A DNA stretch of 64,000 bases from a virus. The position numbers and the translations under genes are program-made. The DNA is taken from positions 186,001-250,000 of IMG/VR virus record IMGVR_UViG_3300034104_005687, one strand, 5' to 3'. Of this stretch, positions 55,841-64,000 are shown one piece after another; the first letter of the stretch is position 1; the number at the start of each line of letters is the position of its first letter. A model generated the notes under the pieces. The model had not been told where the DNA came from and made no database searches. It saw nothing but the letters and a program-made list of their open reading frames with translations.

Positions 55841-56401
55841 ATGGACACAGCCACATCAATACATGATTTTATCCACATAGTGGAAGCCAGCACTCGCCCG
55901 GCCAAGTTGGAAACAACCCCACTGCCCTACGGAGAACGAGACCTCGAGCCGGTGTTGAGTAAAGAAAGTTTAGAGTATCATTACGAACATTTGGCCAAGG
56001 GCTATGCAAAGCGTTACAATTCTGGAGAAGGCAATGCGGATTTTAATCGTGCTGGCAGTTTTTTACACAATAAGTTCTTCCCTCAGCTTAGGGCTCCTAA
56101 AGGCGCCAACCGCCCCCGTGGTGCAGTACTCGCGTTGATCGAACAACACTTTAAAACCTACGAGGATTTTCAAGAACAGTTCAAACTGGCTGCAATGAAA
56201 ATTCAAGGTTCAGGTTGGGTGTATCTCAGCACCGGTGGCGAGATCAAAACCATTGCCAATCATGCTGTGCGCACTGACATCTGTGTGTTAGTAGATTGGT
56301 GGGAACATGTTTGGGCCACCGATTATCAGTGGGACAAAGAAAAGTATCTCAACAATATCTGGAAGATCATTGATTGGGATGTTTGCAACGAAAGATTATG
56401 A
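55841..56401 (+). CDS. Superoxide dismutase, Fe/Mn family
   Basis: A 186-residue enzyme removing superoxide. Metal ligands: LEYHYEHL (first His), GSFLHNKFF (second His), and [12 protein letters not shown] (Asp and His) near the C terminus. GSGWVYL is the conserved core. The residues around the ligands do not decide between iron and manganese. AATAAATA lies just before the start. Its stop overlaps the next ATG. Confidence 0.93.
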   Translation: MDTATSIHDFIHIVEASTRPAKLETTPLPYGERDLEPVLSKESLEYHYEHLAKGYAKRYNSGEGNADFNRAGSFLHNKFFPQLRAPKGANRPRGAVLALIEQHFKTYEDFQEQFKLAAMKIQGSGWVYLSTGGEIKTIANHAVRTDICVLVDWWEHVWATDYQWDKEKYLNNIWKIIDWDVCNERL

Positions 56402-56718
56402 TTACACTACAACCTGGCGCAGTGACAAAACTGCAAGAACTTTTTGCTGAAGAAAACAATCCTAACACAGTGCTTCGTGTGTTTGTACAAGGTGGAGGTT
56501 GTTCAGGATTTAGTTATGGATTCACATTTGATGAGACTGTGGGCGAAGACGATTTTCGTGTAGAATCTGAAGTGCCAGTTGTGGTAGACAGCATGAGTAT
56601 GCAATACCTACAAGGTGCCGAAATTGACTACAAAGAAGATCTTATGGGTGCCAGTTTTGTGATCAACAACCCTCAAGCCACTACCACCTGTGGCTGTGGA
56701 TCCAGTTTCAGCGTTTAA
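56398..56718 (+). CDS. A-type iron-sulfur carrier (IscA/ErpA/HesB family)
   Basis: A 106-residue protein that carries Fe-S clusters to target enzymes. The three conserved Cys are in [10 protein letters not shown] and TTCGCGSSF. The start at the ATGA overlap (56398) is preferred over 56374. Could serve Fe-S enzymes such as the phage radical SAM protein, which is inference. Its 3' end overlaps the convergent fibre gene by 4 bases. Confidence 0.93.
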   Translation: MITLQPGAVTKLQELFAEENNPNTVLRVFVQGGGCSGFSYGFTFDETVGEDDFRVESEVPVVVDSMSMQYLQGAEIDYKEDLMGASFVINNPQATTTCGCGSSFSV

Positions 56719-58049
56719 CTAAAAGGTCTGCTGTTGACGCCAACGGTGTCGGAGACTATGCCAAACACCGGCGGAACACCCCCAAGTGCAGGTTTCCAAA
56801 CACCACCGTCTTTGATCCAGGTTGTTCTGACAGTCTGCCAGGTTCCTGCGTTGTTGATGTAGGTTTGTTGAATAGGCTCAAATTGGCCGCCGTTGTATAC
56901 ACTGGTTCCTGTGGTCTCAATCACTATAGCAGCGTATCCGGCTGTGGCCGACTGCAATGCAGACGCTCCTTGTGCTATGCCACTTGTGTAGTACTGATTT
57001 CCAAGCCCACCGGGGTCGACTCCAGACGGATTTTGGGCAGGCGCACGGCCAAACCCAAACGATCCTGCCTGTGCTCCAGAATCACCGTCTCCAATTGGGC
57101 CGCCGTTGCCTCCAGCCCAACCACCACCTCCTCCGCCTCCGCCTCCGCCGTCGCCGGGGTGATCTTGACCATCTTGACCTGGGAAAACCTCAGGATTGGC
57201 TTGTCCTCTAGTACCGGGGGCTGATTGTCCGGCGCTGAATCGACCGCCACCGCCACCACCACCGCCACCACCGGCAACAGACATTATGACATTGTTGAGT
57301 ATGATTCCTGTTGCGCCACCGCCACCGCCACCGCCACCTGAGAAGCCACTAGGACCTGGGTTACCTCCGCGGCCCCCGGACAATGTAGCACCACCTGTTA
57401 TAGTCACAGCTATGCTGCCAGGGCCGCCTGTGTTGACTCCTCTTACTCGTACACTACGGAAACCTGCTGAAATGTTTACTGTGGCCTGATATGACCTAGT
57501 AAAATTTTCACGAGAGTTTCCACTGAGAGAAATAACTGTTGTGCCGTCTACTGCAACGTCTCCGTAGTTGTCAACACTGAAAGTAAAAGTATAAAGTCCT
57601 GTTGTGGGAAATTCGACAATGTAGGTACGTTCAAAATTGACAAATCCAGCAGTCCCAGATTCCCAGATTCCGTATGTATTTAAAAATGATCCCCAGTTAG
57701 GATCAAAATAAACCGCCACAGGGGGAAATGCAACAGCAGTACGAGTGTCAAATGTCAACAAGGATGAAGACAAACTTGCTCCCGCTGAGCCGCCACCTAC
57801 ACCTTGAGCACCGCTTAACCCGTTGCCGCCAGGACCTCCTACTGCAACATCTATCACATCGCCATCTACCACAGTAAAACTATTGAAAGCATATCCGCCA
57901 CCGGTGCCGTTGCCGCCACCAAATGCATCGCCGCCGCCAAACCCGCCGCCGCCACCCCAGAGATGAGCATAAATGGTTCCAGGAGGACCCGACCAGGTCA
58001 GTCGCTGAATTCCGTTGGTAAAACCTAAAAATCTTGTGCTTATTGCCAT
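56715..58049 (-). CDS. Glycine-rich tail-fibre tip adhesin
   Basis: A 444-residue protein, about one third Gly. The N terminus ([20 protein letters not shown]) and a middle beta domain (about 105-220, with [22 protein letters not shown]14-like) frame several Gly-rich tracts that would form polyglycine-II helices, as in the T4-like gp38 adhesin. A C-terminal domain has [20 protein letters not shown]. The tip would bind the host receptor. Directly after the long repetitive fibre gene, as gp38 follows gp37. Confidence 0.8.
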   Translation of the reverse strand: MAISTRFLGFTNGIQRLTWSGPPGTIYAHLWGGGGGFGGGDAFGGGNGTGGGYAFNSFTVVDGDVIDVAVGGPGGNGLSGAQGVGGGSAGASLSSSLLTFDTRTAVAFPPVAVYFDPNWGSFLNTYGIWESGTAGFVNFERTYIVEFPTTGLYTFTFSVDNYGDVAVDGTTVISLSGNSRENFTRSYQATVNISAGFRSVRVRGVNTGGPGSIAVTITGGATLSGGRGGNPGPSGFSGGGGGGGGATGIILNNVIMSVAGGGGGGGGGGRFSAGQSAPGTRGQANPEVFPGQDGQDHPGDGGGGGGGGGGWAGGNGGPIGDGDSGAQAGSFGFGRAPAQNPSGVDPGGLGNQYYTSGIAQGASALQSATAGYAAIVIETTGTSVYNGGQFEPIQQTYINNAGTWQTVRTTWIKDGGVWKPALGGVPPVFGIVSDTVGVNSRPFS

Positions 58050-58052
58050 GTT

Positions 58053-60371
58053 TTAAACTTGATACCAGATGTCGCCGTCGTTGCCACCAATAGGAGAATC
58101 AGTTGAAATAGTTCTAATTCCAAACCCATTGGAATTTGATGCAATGCTGATGGTTCTAGAAGTTGTTAAATTGCCACCTCCAGTAAGCCCATCACCAGCA
58201 GTTATAACCACCGACTCAGCTGCGGCACCAAGTTGTGTTCTTGCATCTGCTGCGGTACCGCCACCTGTGCCCCCTGAAGCTACAGGCAGAGGGGCTATGC
58301 CAGTGATTGTTCCGCCAGTGATTACAACTGAACTGTTGCTTTGCACAGACATTGATCCCAACCCAAGGTTAAATCTAGCCGAAGCTGGATCGCCGCCACC
58401 TGTGCCTCCTACACCTATGGTCAACGGGGTTATGCCGGTGATTGTTCCGCCAGATATGGCTACTGCATCAGCATTTTGCACAGAAATAGACCCCAACCCA
58501 AGGTTTGATCTAGCATTCGCTGAATTAGAGGCTCCTGTGCCGCCAGCAGCTACTGGCAACGGAGTACTCAGTGCTGATATTTCACCACCTGTAATATTGA
58601 CGTTGTTGGCATTTTGAGTAGCAATAGTTCCAACATTAGCAGTTGCTCCTGATCCCAGTCCCAATGCAATTCTTGCATTAGCAGCACTGTTAGCGCCAGT
58701 GCCTCCTGCACCTATAGGCAACGGGGTAGACAGAGCCTCAATGTTACCACCAGTGATCAACACATTGCTTGAACTTTGTACAGCCATAGTTCCCAGCCCA
58801 AGGTTTAATCTAGCTGATGATGCGTCGTTGCCGCCGGTGCCACCGTTGATTACCGGCAACGGACTTATACCTGTGATGGTTCCACCAGTGATGTTGACAT
58901 CACTGAGATTTTGTGTTGCCATGGACCCCAGGCCAAGGTTGGTTCTTGCGTTGAACGCACTTGACCCACCAGTTCCGCCTGCTGTCACAGGTAATGGTGC
59001 TACCAGATTATCAATTTGAACGTTGTTGATGGATCCACCTGTGATATTTACTGCGGTAGAACTTTGAGTGGCCATGCTGCCCAGTCCTAATTGACTTCTT
59101 GCTGCTCCTGCCTCAGAAGCACCTGTTCCGCCAGATTCCAGTGGCAAAGGGACTATACCAGAAATTGATCCGCCAGTGATTGCAACTGTGTTGGCATTTT
59201 GTACAGCCATAGATCCCAGCCCAAGGTTGGTTCTTGCGTCTGGGGCAGTGCCAGCACCTGTGCCGCCCGAGGTTATGGGCAGTGGATCAATACCAGTGAT
59301 TGTTCCGCCAGATATGGCCACTGCATCAGCATTTTGCACAGACATTGAACCCAGCCCCAAGGAGCTTCTGGCACCTGCAGCAGTGCCAGCGCCTGTTCCG
59401 CCTGACGCAATTCCTATTGGTGCTGACAATCCTGAAATAGTGCCACCGGTTATTGCTACAGCATTAGAGGTCTGCTGTGCCATGGTTCCCAGTATGCTGT
59501 TAGGGCCTGTAACAGTGTTGACAACAAATGCGGTTGTTGCAAGTTGACTTGTATTGGTTCCTGGCAGTGCGTTAGGGGCTGTGGGCACGCCTGTAAATGC
59601 TGGATTGTTCTTTTCTAGTTGTACAAATTCAGTGGTGGCAATTTGTGTGGTATTGGTACCTGCCGCAGCAGTGGGTGCAGTAGAAACACCCAACAATACC
59701 ATGTTGGTTTTCTGCGCCTGCACAAATGCTGTGGTAGCTAATTGAGTACTGTCATTTGTGGCAACAGCGGTGGGTGCTGTGGGAATTCCTGAAAATTGTG
59801 GTCCCACTGTCACAAAAGCTGTGGTAGCCAACTGCGTGGTACTGGTACCTGGAGCGGCAGTGGGCGCAGTAGGTACGCCTGCTAACGCAGGACTACTGGT
59901 AACAAAAGCTGTGGTAGCCAACTGCGTGGTACTGGTACCTGATGCAGCAGTGGGTGCTGTGGGCACGCCTGTAAATGCAGGGCTATTGGTAACAAAAGCT
60001 GTGGTAGCCAACTGCGTGGTACTGGTACCTGATGCAGCAGTGGGTGCTGTGGGCACGCCTGTAAATGCAGGGCTGACCTTGGCTGCTTCAATGTTGAGTT
60101 GGGTAGCCAACGGTGCCCATGCGTTGGCACTGTTGTAAACTGACAAAATATTGGTGTTGGAATTATACCAAAGTTGTCCCAAAATTGGTTGTACTGGAGC
60201 GGTTCCGTTGGCAAAATTTTCAAGCAAAAACACATAATTTTCGTTTTCGCTAGTACCATACCCTGACACTCCTCGTCCAACCAACGCTAAATCTGTGGCC
60301 GTGGTGTTTATAGTGCCGTCCGAAACCACGGCAACAACCTGTCCTCTGCTATTATTGATGATATAACTCAT
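58053..60371 (-). CDS. Repetitive tail-fibre protein
   Basis: A 772-residue protein. The N terminus (VALVGRGVSGYGTSENENYV-like, then LGQLWYNSNTNILSVYN) is the conserved attachment domain of T4-like marine fibres. It is followed by about five PxTAPTA-AxGTSTTQLATTAF repeats (30 residues each) and about twelve repeats of the type ITGGTITGIxPLPVxSGGTG. The protein ends with GDIWYQV. GGAG precedes the ATG and a late-type element lies 20 bases upstream. Confidence 0.85.
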   Translation of the reverse strand: MSYIINNSRGQVVAVVSDGTINTTATDLALVGRGVSGYGTSENENYVFLLENFANGTAPVQPILGQLWYNSNTNILSVYNSANAWAPLATQLNIEAAKVSPAFTGVPTAPTAASGTSTTQLATTAFVTNSPAFTGVPTAPTAASGTSTTQLATTAFVTSSPALAGVPTAPTAAPGTSTTQLATTAFVTVGPQFSGIPTAPTAVATNDSTQLATTAFVQAQKTNMVLLGVSTAPTAAAGTNTTQIATTEFVQLEKNNPAFTGVPTAPNALPGTNTSQLATTAFVVNTVTGPNSILGTMAQQTSNAVAITGGTISGLSAPIGIASGGTGAGTAAGARSSLGLGSMSVQNADAVAISGGTITGIDPLPITSGGTGAGTAPDARTNLGLGSMAVQNANTVAITGGSISGIVPLPLESGGTGASEAGAARSQLGLGSMATQSSTAVNITGGSINNVQIDNLVAPLPVTAGGTGGSSAFNARTNLGLGSMATQNLSDVNITGGTITGISPLPVINGGTGGNDASSARLNLGLGTMAVQSSSNVLITGGNIEALSTPLPIGAGGTGANSAANARIALGLGSGATANVGTIATQNANNVNITGGEISALSTPLPVAAGGTGASNSANARSNLGLGSISVQNADAVAISGGTITGITPLTIGVGGTGGGDPASARFNLGLGSMSVQSNSSVVITGGTITGIAPLPVASGGTGGGTAADARTQLGAAAESVVITAGDGLTGGGNLTTSRTISIASNSNGFGIRTISTDSPIGGNDGDIWYQV
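59897..60074. repeat. Tandem 90-bp coding repeat
   Basis: Two copies, 59897-59984 and 59987-60074, are identical over 88 bases (period 90). Weaker copies lie upstream at about 59810-59890. Each encodes one 30-residue fibre repeat. Confidence 0.85.
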
Positions 60372-60390
60372 TGATCACTCCGAACTGGTG

Positions 60391-60397
60391 TATTTAG
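60391..60397 (-). promoter_or_regulatory. T4-late-like promoter element (minus)
   Basis: CTAAATA on the minus strand, 20 bases before the fibre start at 60371. Confidence 0.6.
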
Positions 60398-60414
60398 CGG
60401 TAGCGTATGTTTTG

Positions 60415-60421
60415 GTAAATA
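60415..60421 (+). promoter_or_regulatory. T4-late-like promoter element (plus)
   Basis: GTAAATA, 20 bases before ATG 60441. With the element at 60391-60397 it forms a divergent late promoter pair. Confidence 0.6.
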
Positions 60422-60440
60422 CTATAACAGGACTAGATTT

Positions 60441-63400
60441 ATGGCCATTGTACTACAACAAATCAATATAGGTAATACCGCAAATGACGGAACAGGTGAT
60501 CCGTTAAGAAGTGCGTTTGACATTGTCAACGAAAACTTTGCAGTTTTAGAAATTGCTGGAGGCGTTTCAGGCGTTGCAAACGGCGTTTCAAACGTGTCTA
60601 TCCCGGTAGTAGACGGACCAATTACTATGTCCAGTGGCGCTACTGCCAACGTGATAGTGGTCACTGCCACTGGCGCCACAGTCAAAGGCACACTAGTTGC
60701 CAATGTCAGTGCTACTGGAAACGTTTCTGCCGGCGGATTCTTTATTGGCAACGGAAGTCAGCTAACTGGTGTGGTAAGTCAGGCCAATGCTGCATTGCTG
60801 ACTGGCAACATACTGAGTGCCAATGTTACCTCAGCCAGTCTTACTTCGTTGGGCACACTAGCTAATTTAACAGTCACAGCAACCACTACTTCAGGTAATT
60901 TTGTGACCAGCGGCACCATCAGCGCATCTGGTGCAGTACAGGCCGCAAGTTTATCTGCAGGTGCAGGAATCAGTGCAGCCGGCAACGTCACAGGCGGCAA
61001 TATTGTTACCGCGGGCAACGTAGAAATAGGAGGTGCTGCCAACATTGCTGGCAACATAACTGGTTCTTATTTTGTTGGCAACGGTAGTTTGTTGACAGGT
61101 ATTTCTGTGAGTTCAAATGCTGCATTGCTGACTGGCACAACACTGAGTTCCAACGTAGTTAACTCAAGTTTGCAAACGGTAGGCACACTCAATAATTTAG
61201 TAGTAAGCAATGCATTAGGCGGCACTGGCAATGTCACTGCCAACAACTTATCTACACAAGCACAGTTGATAGCATCAGGCAACATCACTGGAGGAAATTT
61301 ATTGACCACCGGGTTGGTTGATGCAGCAACCGTGACAGTGACTGGGTCAGTAACTGGGGGCAACATAGTGGCCATTGGCAATATTGCAGCAAACAATGTG
61401 GCTGCCACAACACAGATGTCAACCGCAACACTGACTGCATCAGGCAATATCACTGGTGCCAACTTCAACACTGCAGGCTTGGTCAGTGCCACTGGCAACG
61501 TAGTCGGCGGCAACGTGATAGCAGTTGGTATTGTCAGTGCGTCAGGAAGTTTGTTCACTGGTACTGAAGTCACTGCCACTGGCAACGTAAGAGGTGGCAA
61601 CATTGAGACTGCAGGAATTGTCAGTGCCACTGGCAACGTAGTCGGCGGCAATGTTGTTTCTTTGGGAACCATACAAGCAGTGACGTTTTCAGCACCAACC
61701 ATAGTTGGTAGTACTGTAACTGGCAACGTAATCAGTGCAGTAGGTAATGTGATTGCTGGCAATCTCACTACCAGTGGCGTTGTTACCACCAGCGGCAACG
61801 TCATAGGTGGCAATTTGATCACTGCAGGAGCACTGCAAGCAGGATCAGCGTTGATCACCGGCGATCTCATAGTAGACGGCAATGTTGTTTACACCAACGT
61901 AGGTACATTAGAAGTCGAAGATCCCGTGATTGGCCTGGGTCGAGGGCCCAACAACGCTCCACTGACCAGCAATGATGGCAAGGATCGCGGAACTCAACTG
62001 TGGTATTATAGTGTCACAGAAAAATCAGCATTCTTAGGTTACGATCAATCTGCTGGTAAAATGGTTATTGCGTCTAATGTAGCTATCAGCAGCGACGTTG
62101 TCAGCTATGCTAATTTTGGAACCACTGTGGTTGGTAATTTAGAGGTTGGATCTTTGCAACCAGGTGGCACCGGTGGGGAAATAAGTGTATTTGGCAACGT
62201 CACTGGTTACAATCTCAACACAGGCAACATAGTCAGTGCTGTGGGCAACGTGGTTGGTGGCAACATTACCACTGCAGGAATTGCCAACATTGCCACAGCA
62301 GAAATTGTCACACTTGTCAACATCAAAGCCACAACTGCTGCCACAACAACCACCTCAGGCGCATTAAGAGTAGCTGGAGGCGCCGGTGTTGTTGGCAACG
62401 TGTATGCTGGTAATTTTTACACTGGTGGCATAGTAAGTGCAACAGGCAATATCGACGGCGGAAATATCAACGCCGCCAGCGGAGTATATGCTGCTGGTAT
62501 AGTCAGTGCTGTGGGCAACATAATTGCTGCGACATTTATTACTGGTGGTTCTTTGGAGGCAACAGGCAATATTGTGGGAGGCAACATCAGTACCACAGGC
62601 ATTGCTAATATTGCTACACTGGAAATTACCACACTGGCCAACATCAAAAATGCTGCCGCAGCAACTTCGACCACATCGGGTAGTTTAAGAACTGCAGGCG
62701 GTGCTGGCATAGGTGGTAACGTGTTTGCCGGAGGACTGATCAGTGCTGTAGGCAACATTGACGGTGCAAATATCAACACCGCAGGACTGGTCAGTGCTGT
62801 GGGCAGTGTTGTAGGTGGCAACATTGTCACAGGTGGCACAGTGAGTGCTACTGGAAATATCACTGGCAACTGGTTGTTGGGCACTAATATTTCTACTGGA
62901 GGAGTGATTACTGCAACTGGCAACATTAGTGGTGGCAACATCAATACCGGTGGTGTTGTAAGTGCTACAGGAACTATTACAGGTGGCAACATTGCCACAG
63001 GTGGCACAGCAAGTGCAACTGGTACTATCACAGGTGGCAACATTGCCACAGGTGGCACAGTAAGTGCAACTGGTACTATCACAGGTGGCAACATTGCCAC
63101 AGGTGGCACAGTAAGTGCTACAGGAACTATTACAGGTGGCAACATTGCCACAGGTGGCACAGCAAGTGCAACTGGCAACATTGGTGGTGGCAACATCAAC
63201 ACTGCCGGACTTGTGAGTGCAACTGGTAACATCACAGGTGGCAACATCAACACTGCCGGACTTGTGAGTGCAACTGGTGCAGTAATAGGAGCCAGTTTAT
63301 CTACTGCAGGCACAGCAAGTGCCGCAGGCAATGTCATTGGTGGCAACGTCAACACTGCAGGAGTTGTGAGTGCCGCAGGCAATGTCATTGGTGGCAACGT

Positions 63401-63629
63401 CAACGGTGGTGCCAATGTGTTTGCTACCATTCATACAGGAACAACAGTCAGTGTAACTGGTGCTGTGCAAAGCGCCAACGTTGCTGCAGGTAACGTACAA
63501 GCAACGTCAAGACTGATCATACCTACTGCCGCAAGCGATCCTGCTAGCCCAGTAGCTGGACAATTGTATTACAGCACTTCGCTTGGTGGGCTAAGACTGT
63601 GGACTGGATCTGCATGGGACAGCGTATAA
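60441..63629 (+). CDS. Long repetitive tail-fibre protein
   Basis: A 1062-residue protein. The N terminus MAIVLQQINIGNTANDGTGD, then PLRSAFDIVNENFAVL is a common T4-like marine fibre start. The shaft has dozens of VSATGNITGGNINTAG-type repeats of about 16-17 residues. A globular insert at about 470-570 (VEDPVIGLGRGPNNAPLTS, GTQLWYYSVTEKSAFLGYD) breaks the shaft. The C-terminal LYYSTSLGGLRLWTGSAWDS is a typical fibre end. Expressed from a late-type promoter. Confidence 0.88.
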   Translation: MAIVLQQINIGNTANDGTGDPLRSAFDIVNENFAVLEIAGGVSGVANGVSNVSIPVVDGPITMSSGATANVIVVTATGATVKGTLVANVSATGNVSAGGFFIGNGSQLTGVVSQANAALLTGNILSANVTSASLTSLGTLANLTVTATTTSGNFVTSGTISASGAVQAASLSAGAGISAAGNVTGGNIVTAGNVEIGGAANIAGNITGSYFVGNGSLLTGISVSSNAALLTGTTLSSNVVNSSLQTVGTLNNLVVSNALGGTGNVTANNLSTQAQLIASGNITGGNLLTTGLVDAATVTVTGSVTGGNIVAIGNIAANNVAATTQMSTATLTASGNITGANFNTAGLVSATGNVVGGNVIAVGIVSASGSLFTGTEVTATGNVRGGNIETAGIVSATGNVVGGNVVSLGTIQAVTFSAPTIVGSTVTGNVISAVGNVIAGNLTTSGVVTTSGNVIGGNLITAGALQAGSALITGDLIVDGNVVYTNVGTLEVEDPVIGLGRGPNNAPLTSNDGKDRGTQLWYYSVTEKSAFLGYDQSAGKMVIASNVAISSDVVSYANFGTTVVGNLEVGSLQPGGTGGEISVFGNVTGYNLNTGNIVSAVGNVVGGNITTAGIANIATAEIVTLVNIKATTAATTTTSGALRVAGGAGVVGNVYAGNFYTGGIVSATGNIDGGNINAASGVYAAGIVSAVGNIIAATFITGGSLEATGNIVGGNISTTGIANIATLEITTLANIKNAAAATSTTSGSLRTAGGAGIGGNVFAGGLISAVGNIDGANINTAGLVSAVGSVVGGNIVTGGTVSATGNITGNWLLGTNISTGGVITATGNISGGNINTGGVVSATGTITGGNIATGGTASATGTITGGNIATGGTVSATGTITGGNIATGGTVSATGTITGGNIATGGTASATGNIGGGNINTAGLVSATGNITGGNINTAGLVSATGAVIGASLSTAGTASAAGNVIGGNVNTAGVVSAAGNVIGGNVNGGANVFATIHTGTTVSVTGAVQSANVAAGNVQATSRLIIPTAASDPASPVAGQLYYSTSLGGLRLWTGSAWDSV
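62970..63173. repeat. Tandem 51-bp coding repeats
   Basis: Four near-identical 51-bp units start at 62970, 63021, 63072 and 63123. Each encodes a GTITGGNIATGGTxSAT fibre repeat. Confidence 0.85.
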
Positions 63630-63630
63630 T

Positions 63631-64000
63631 ATGACAAGACCAATTTGGATAACCCCAACAGGTAGTTTGGGAGTCATTCCCGAAGGAGTGTTTTATCAGC
63701 AGCCCTTGCTGGCCGCCGCAGAGCCGTTGCCTATGCGACCAATTTGTACGGCCACTGCTGCTGGCACAAACTTGGTGACCTGCGACAGCACAGCAGGGGT
63801 GTATGCAGGCCTGGAGGTTACATTTGTAGGCACAACATTTGGCGGATTGTCAGAAAACACACGCTATTTTGTGCTGCAGGTCACAAACTCCACACAGTTT
63901 AGTCTTACTACCAGCGAGATTGGCACTGTGCCTGTGGCACTGACTGCAGGTACAGGCAACATGATCGCAGTATTTGCGCCACACGTATTTTACAGGCTGA
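63631..64000 (+). CDS. Structural protein, N-terminal part
   Basis: The gene runs off the right edge; 123 codons are seen. MTRPIWITPTGSLGVIPEGV is the start of a large structural or fibre protein family of T4-like marine phages, followed by a beta-rich region (TNLVTCDSTAGVYAGLEVTF, then SENTRYFVLQVTNSTQFSLT). One base after the previous stop region, so in the same late operon. Confidence 0.75.
   Translation, partial: MTRPIWITPTGSLGVIPEGVFYQQPLLAAAEPLPMRPICTATAAGTNLVTCDSTAGVYAGLEVTFVGTTFGGLSENTRYFVLQVTNSTQFSLTTSEIGTVPVALTAGTGNMIAVFAPHVFYRL

Noticed and set aside
56957-57489. Proline-rich frames opposite the glycine-rich adhesin
   Set aside because: GGN codons read backwards give CCN (Pro); no promoter or ribosome-binding site.
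59810-63173. A CRISPR array or other spaced repeat
   Set aside because: The 90-bp and 51-bp units are direct tandem repeats in frame with fibre proteins, with no unique spacers.
60779-63430. Long open frames on the strand opposite to the fibre genes, rich in Pro, Leu and Val
   Set aside because: They are the reverse reading of Gly/Thr/Asn repeat codons; composition is an artefact of the repeats and they have no start signals.
1-64000. The window as bacterial chromosome, given clpP, clpX, infA, rpsU, csgG and nadE
   Set aside because: These genes are embedded by start/stop overlaps among typical phage genes, with T4-like ligase, fibres, PAAR and late-type promoters; no long stretch of ordinary bacterial gene order is seen.

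Overview
The window is a 64 kb piece of the genome of a large tailed phage (Caudoviricetes, T4-like in gene content). There are no rRNA or tRNA genes and no stretch of 300 bases without a gene. Genes are short and tightly packed, with many ATGA/GTGA stop-start overlaps. Recognisable phage functions are ribonucleotide reductase, an ATP-dependent DNA ligase, a PAAR spike tip, T4-like repetitive tail fibres with a glycine-rich adhesin, holin-like proteins and a SleB-type cell-wall hydrolase. Host-derived genes (Clp protease, Hsp20, curli secretion, bS21, IF-1) point to a Gram-negative, proteobacteria-like aquatic host. That host assignment is inference from gene content, not from a database match.

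Layout. 0-6.3 kb: nrdA (3' end), a methyltransferase, a class II aldolase, nrdB, glutaredoxin, then a spike/structural group (Sm-like protein, PAAR, 694-aa protein). 6.3-12 kb: small phage genes and DNA ligase, ending in a structured, apparently non-coding leader. 12-17.5 kb: a membrane coiled-coil protein, ClpX, bS21, an SGNH hydrolase, Hsp20 and ClpS. 17.5-25 kb: a metabolic/signalling island (UDP-glucose dehydrogenase-like, 2OG oxygenase, amidinotransferase, UV endonuclease, CHASE2 cyclase, fatty-acid desaturase) followed by two holin-like proteins. 25.6-28.5 kb (minus strand): a curli-like operon csgF-csgG-curlin-FecR. 28.5-31.5 kb: an Ala/Lys/Pro-rich protein, a phasin-like protein and two exported proteins. 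31.5-36.7 kb: two ClpP proteins, an asparagine-synthetase-like protein and a radical SAM protein. 36.8-55.6 kb: more than forty small, mostly uncharacterised genes driven by near-identical sigma70-type promoters, with a ParB-like/HNH pair, NAD synthetase and the SleB hydrolase embedded. 55.6-56.7 kb: IF-1, superoxide dismutase, A-type Fe-S carrier. 56.7-64 kb: tail fibres and adhesin.

How it works together. Two promoter classes are visible by eye. One is host-like (TTGACC, 17-bp spacer, TATAAT) and in its most typical form carries a conserved spacer and leader, repeated through the small-gene regions. The other is T4-late-like (TATAAATA or RTAAATA, 18-24 bases before the start codon), in front of holin-like, curli, fibre and other genes. 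The phage appears to carry its own protein-quality-control set (ClpX, ClpS, two ClpP, Hsp20), translation factors (bS21, IF-1), redox and nucleotide genes (NrdAB, glutaredoxin, SOD, Fe-S carrier, NadE) and envelope or surface genes (curli, desaturase, sugar dehydrogenase). Functions of most small proteins are unknown. Family calls rest on motif recognition alone.
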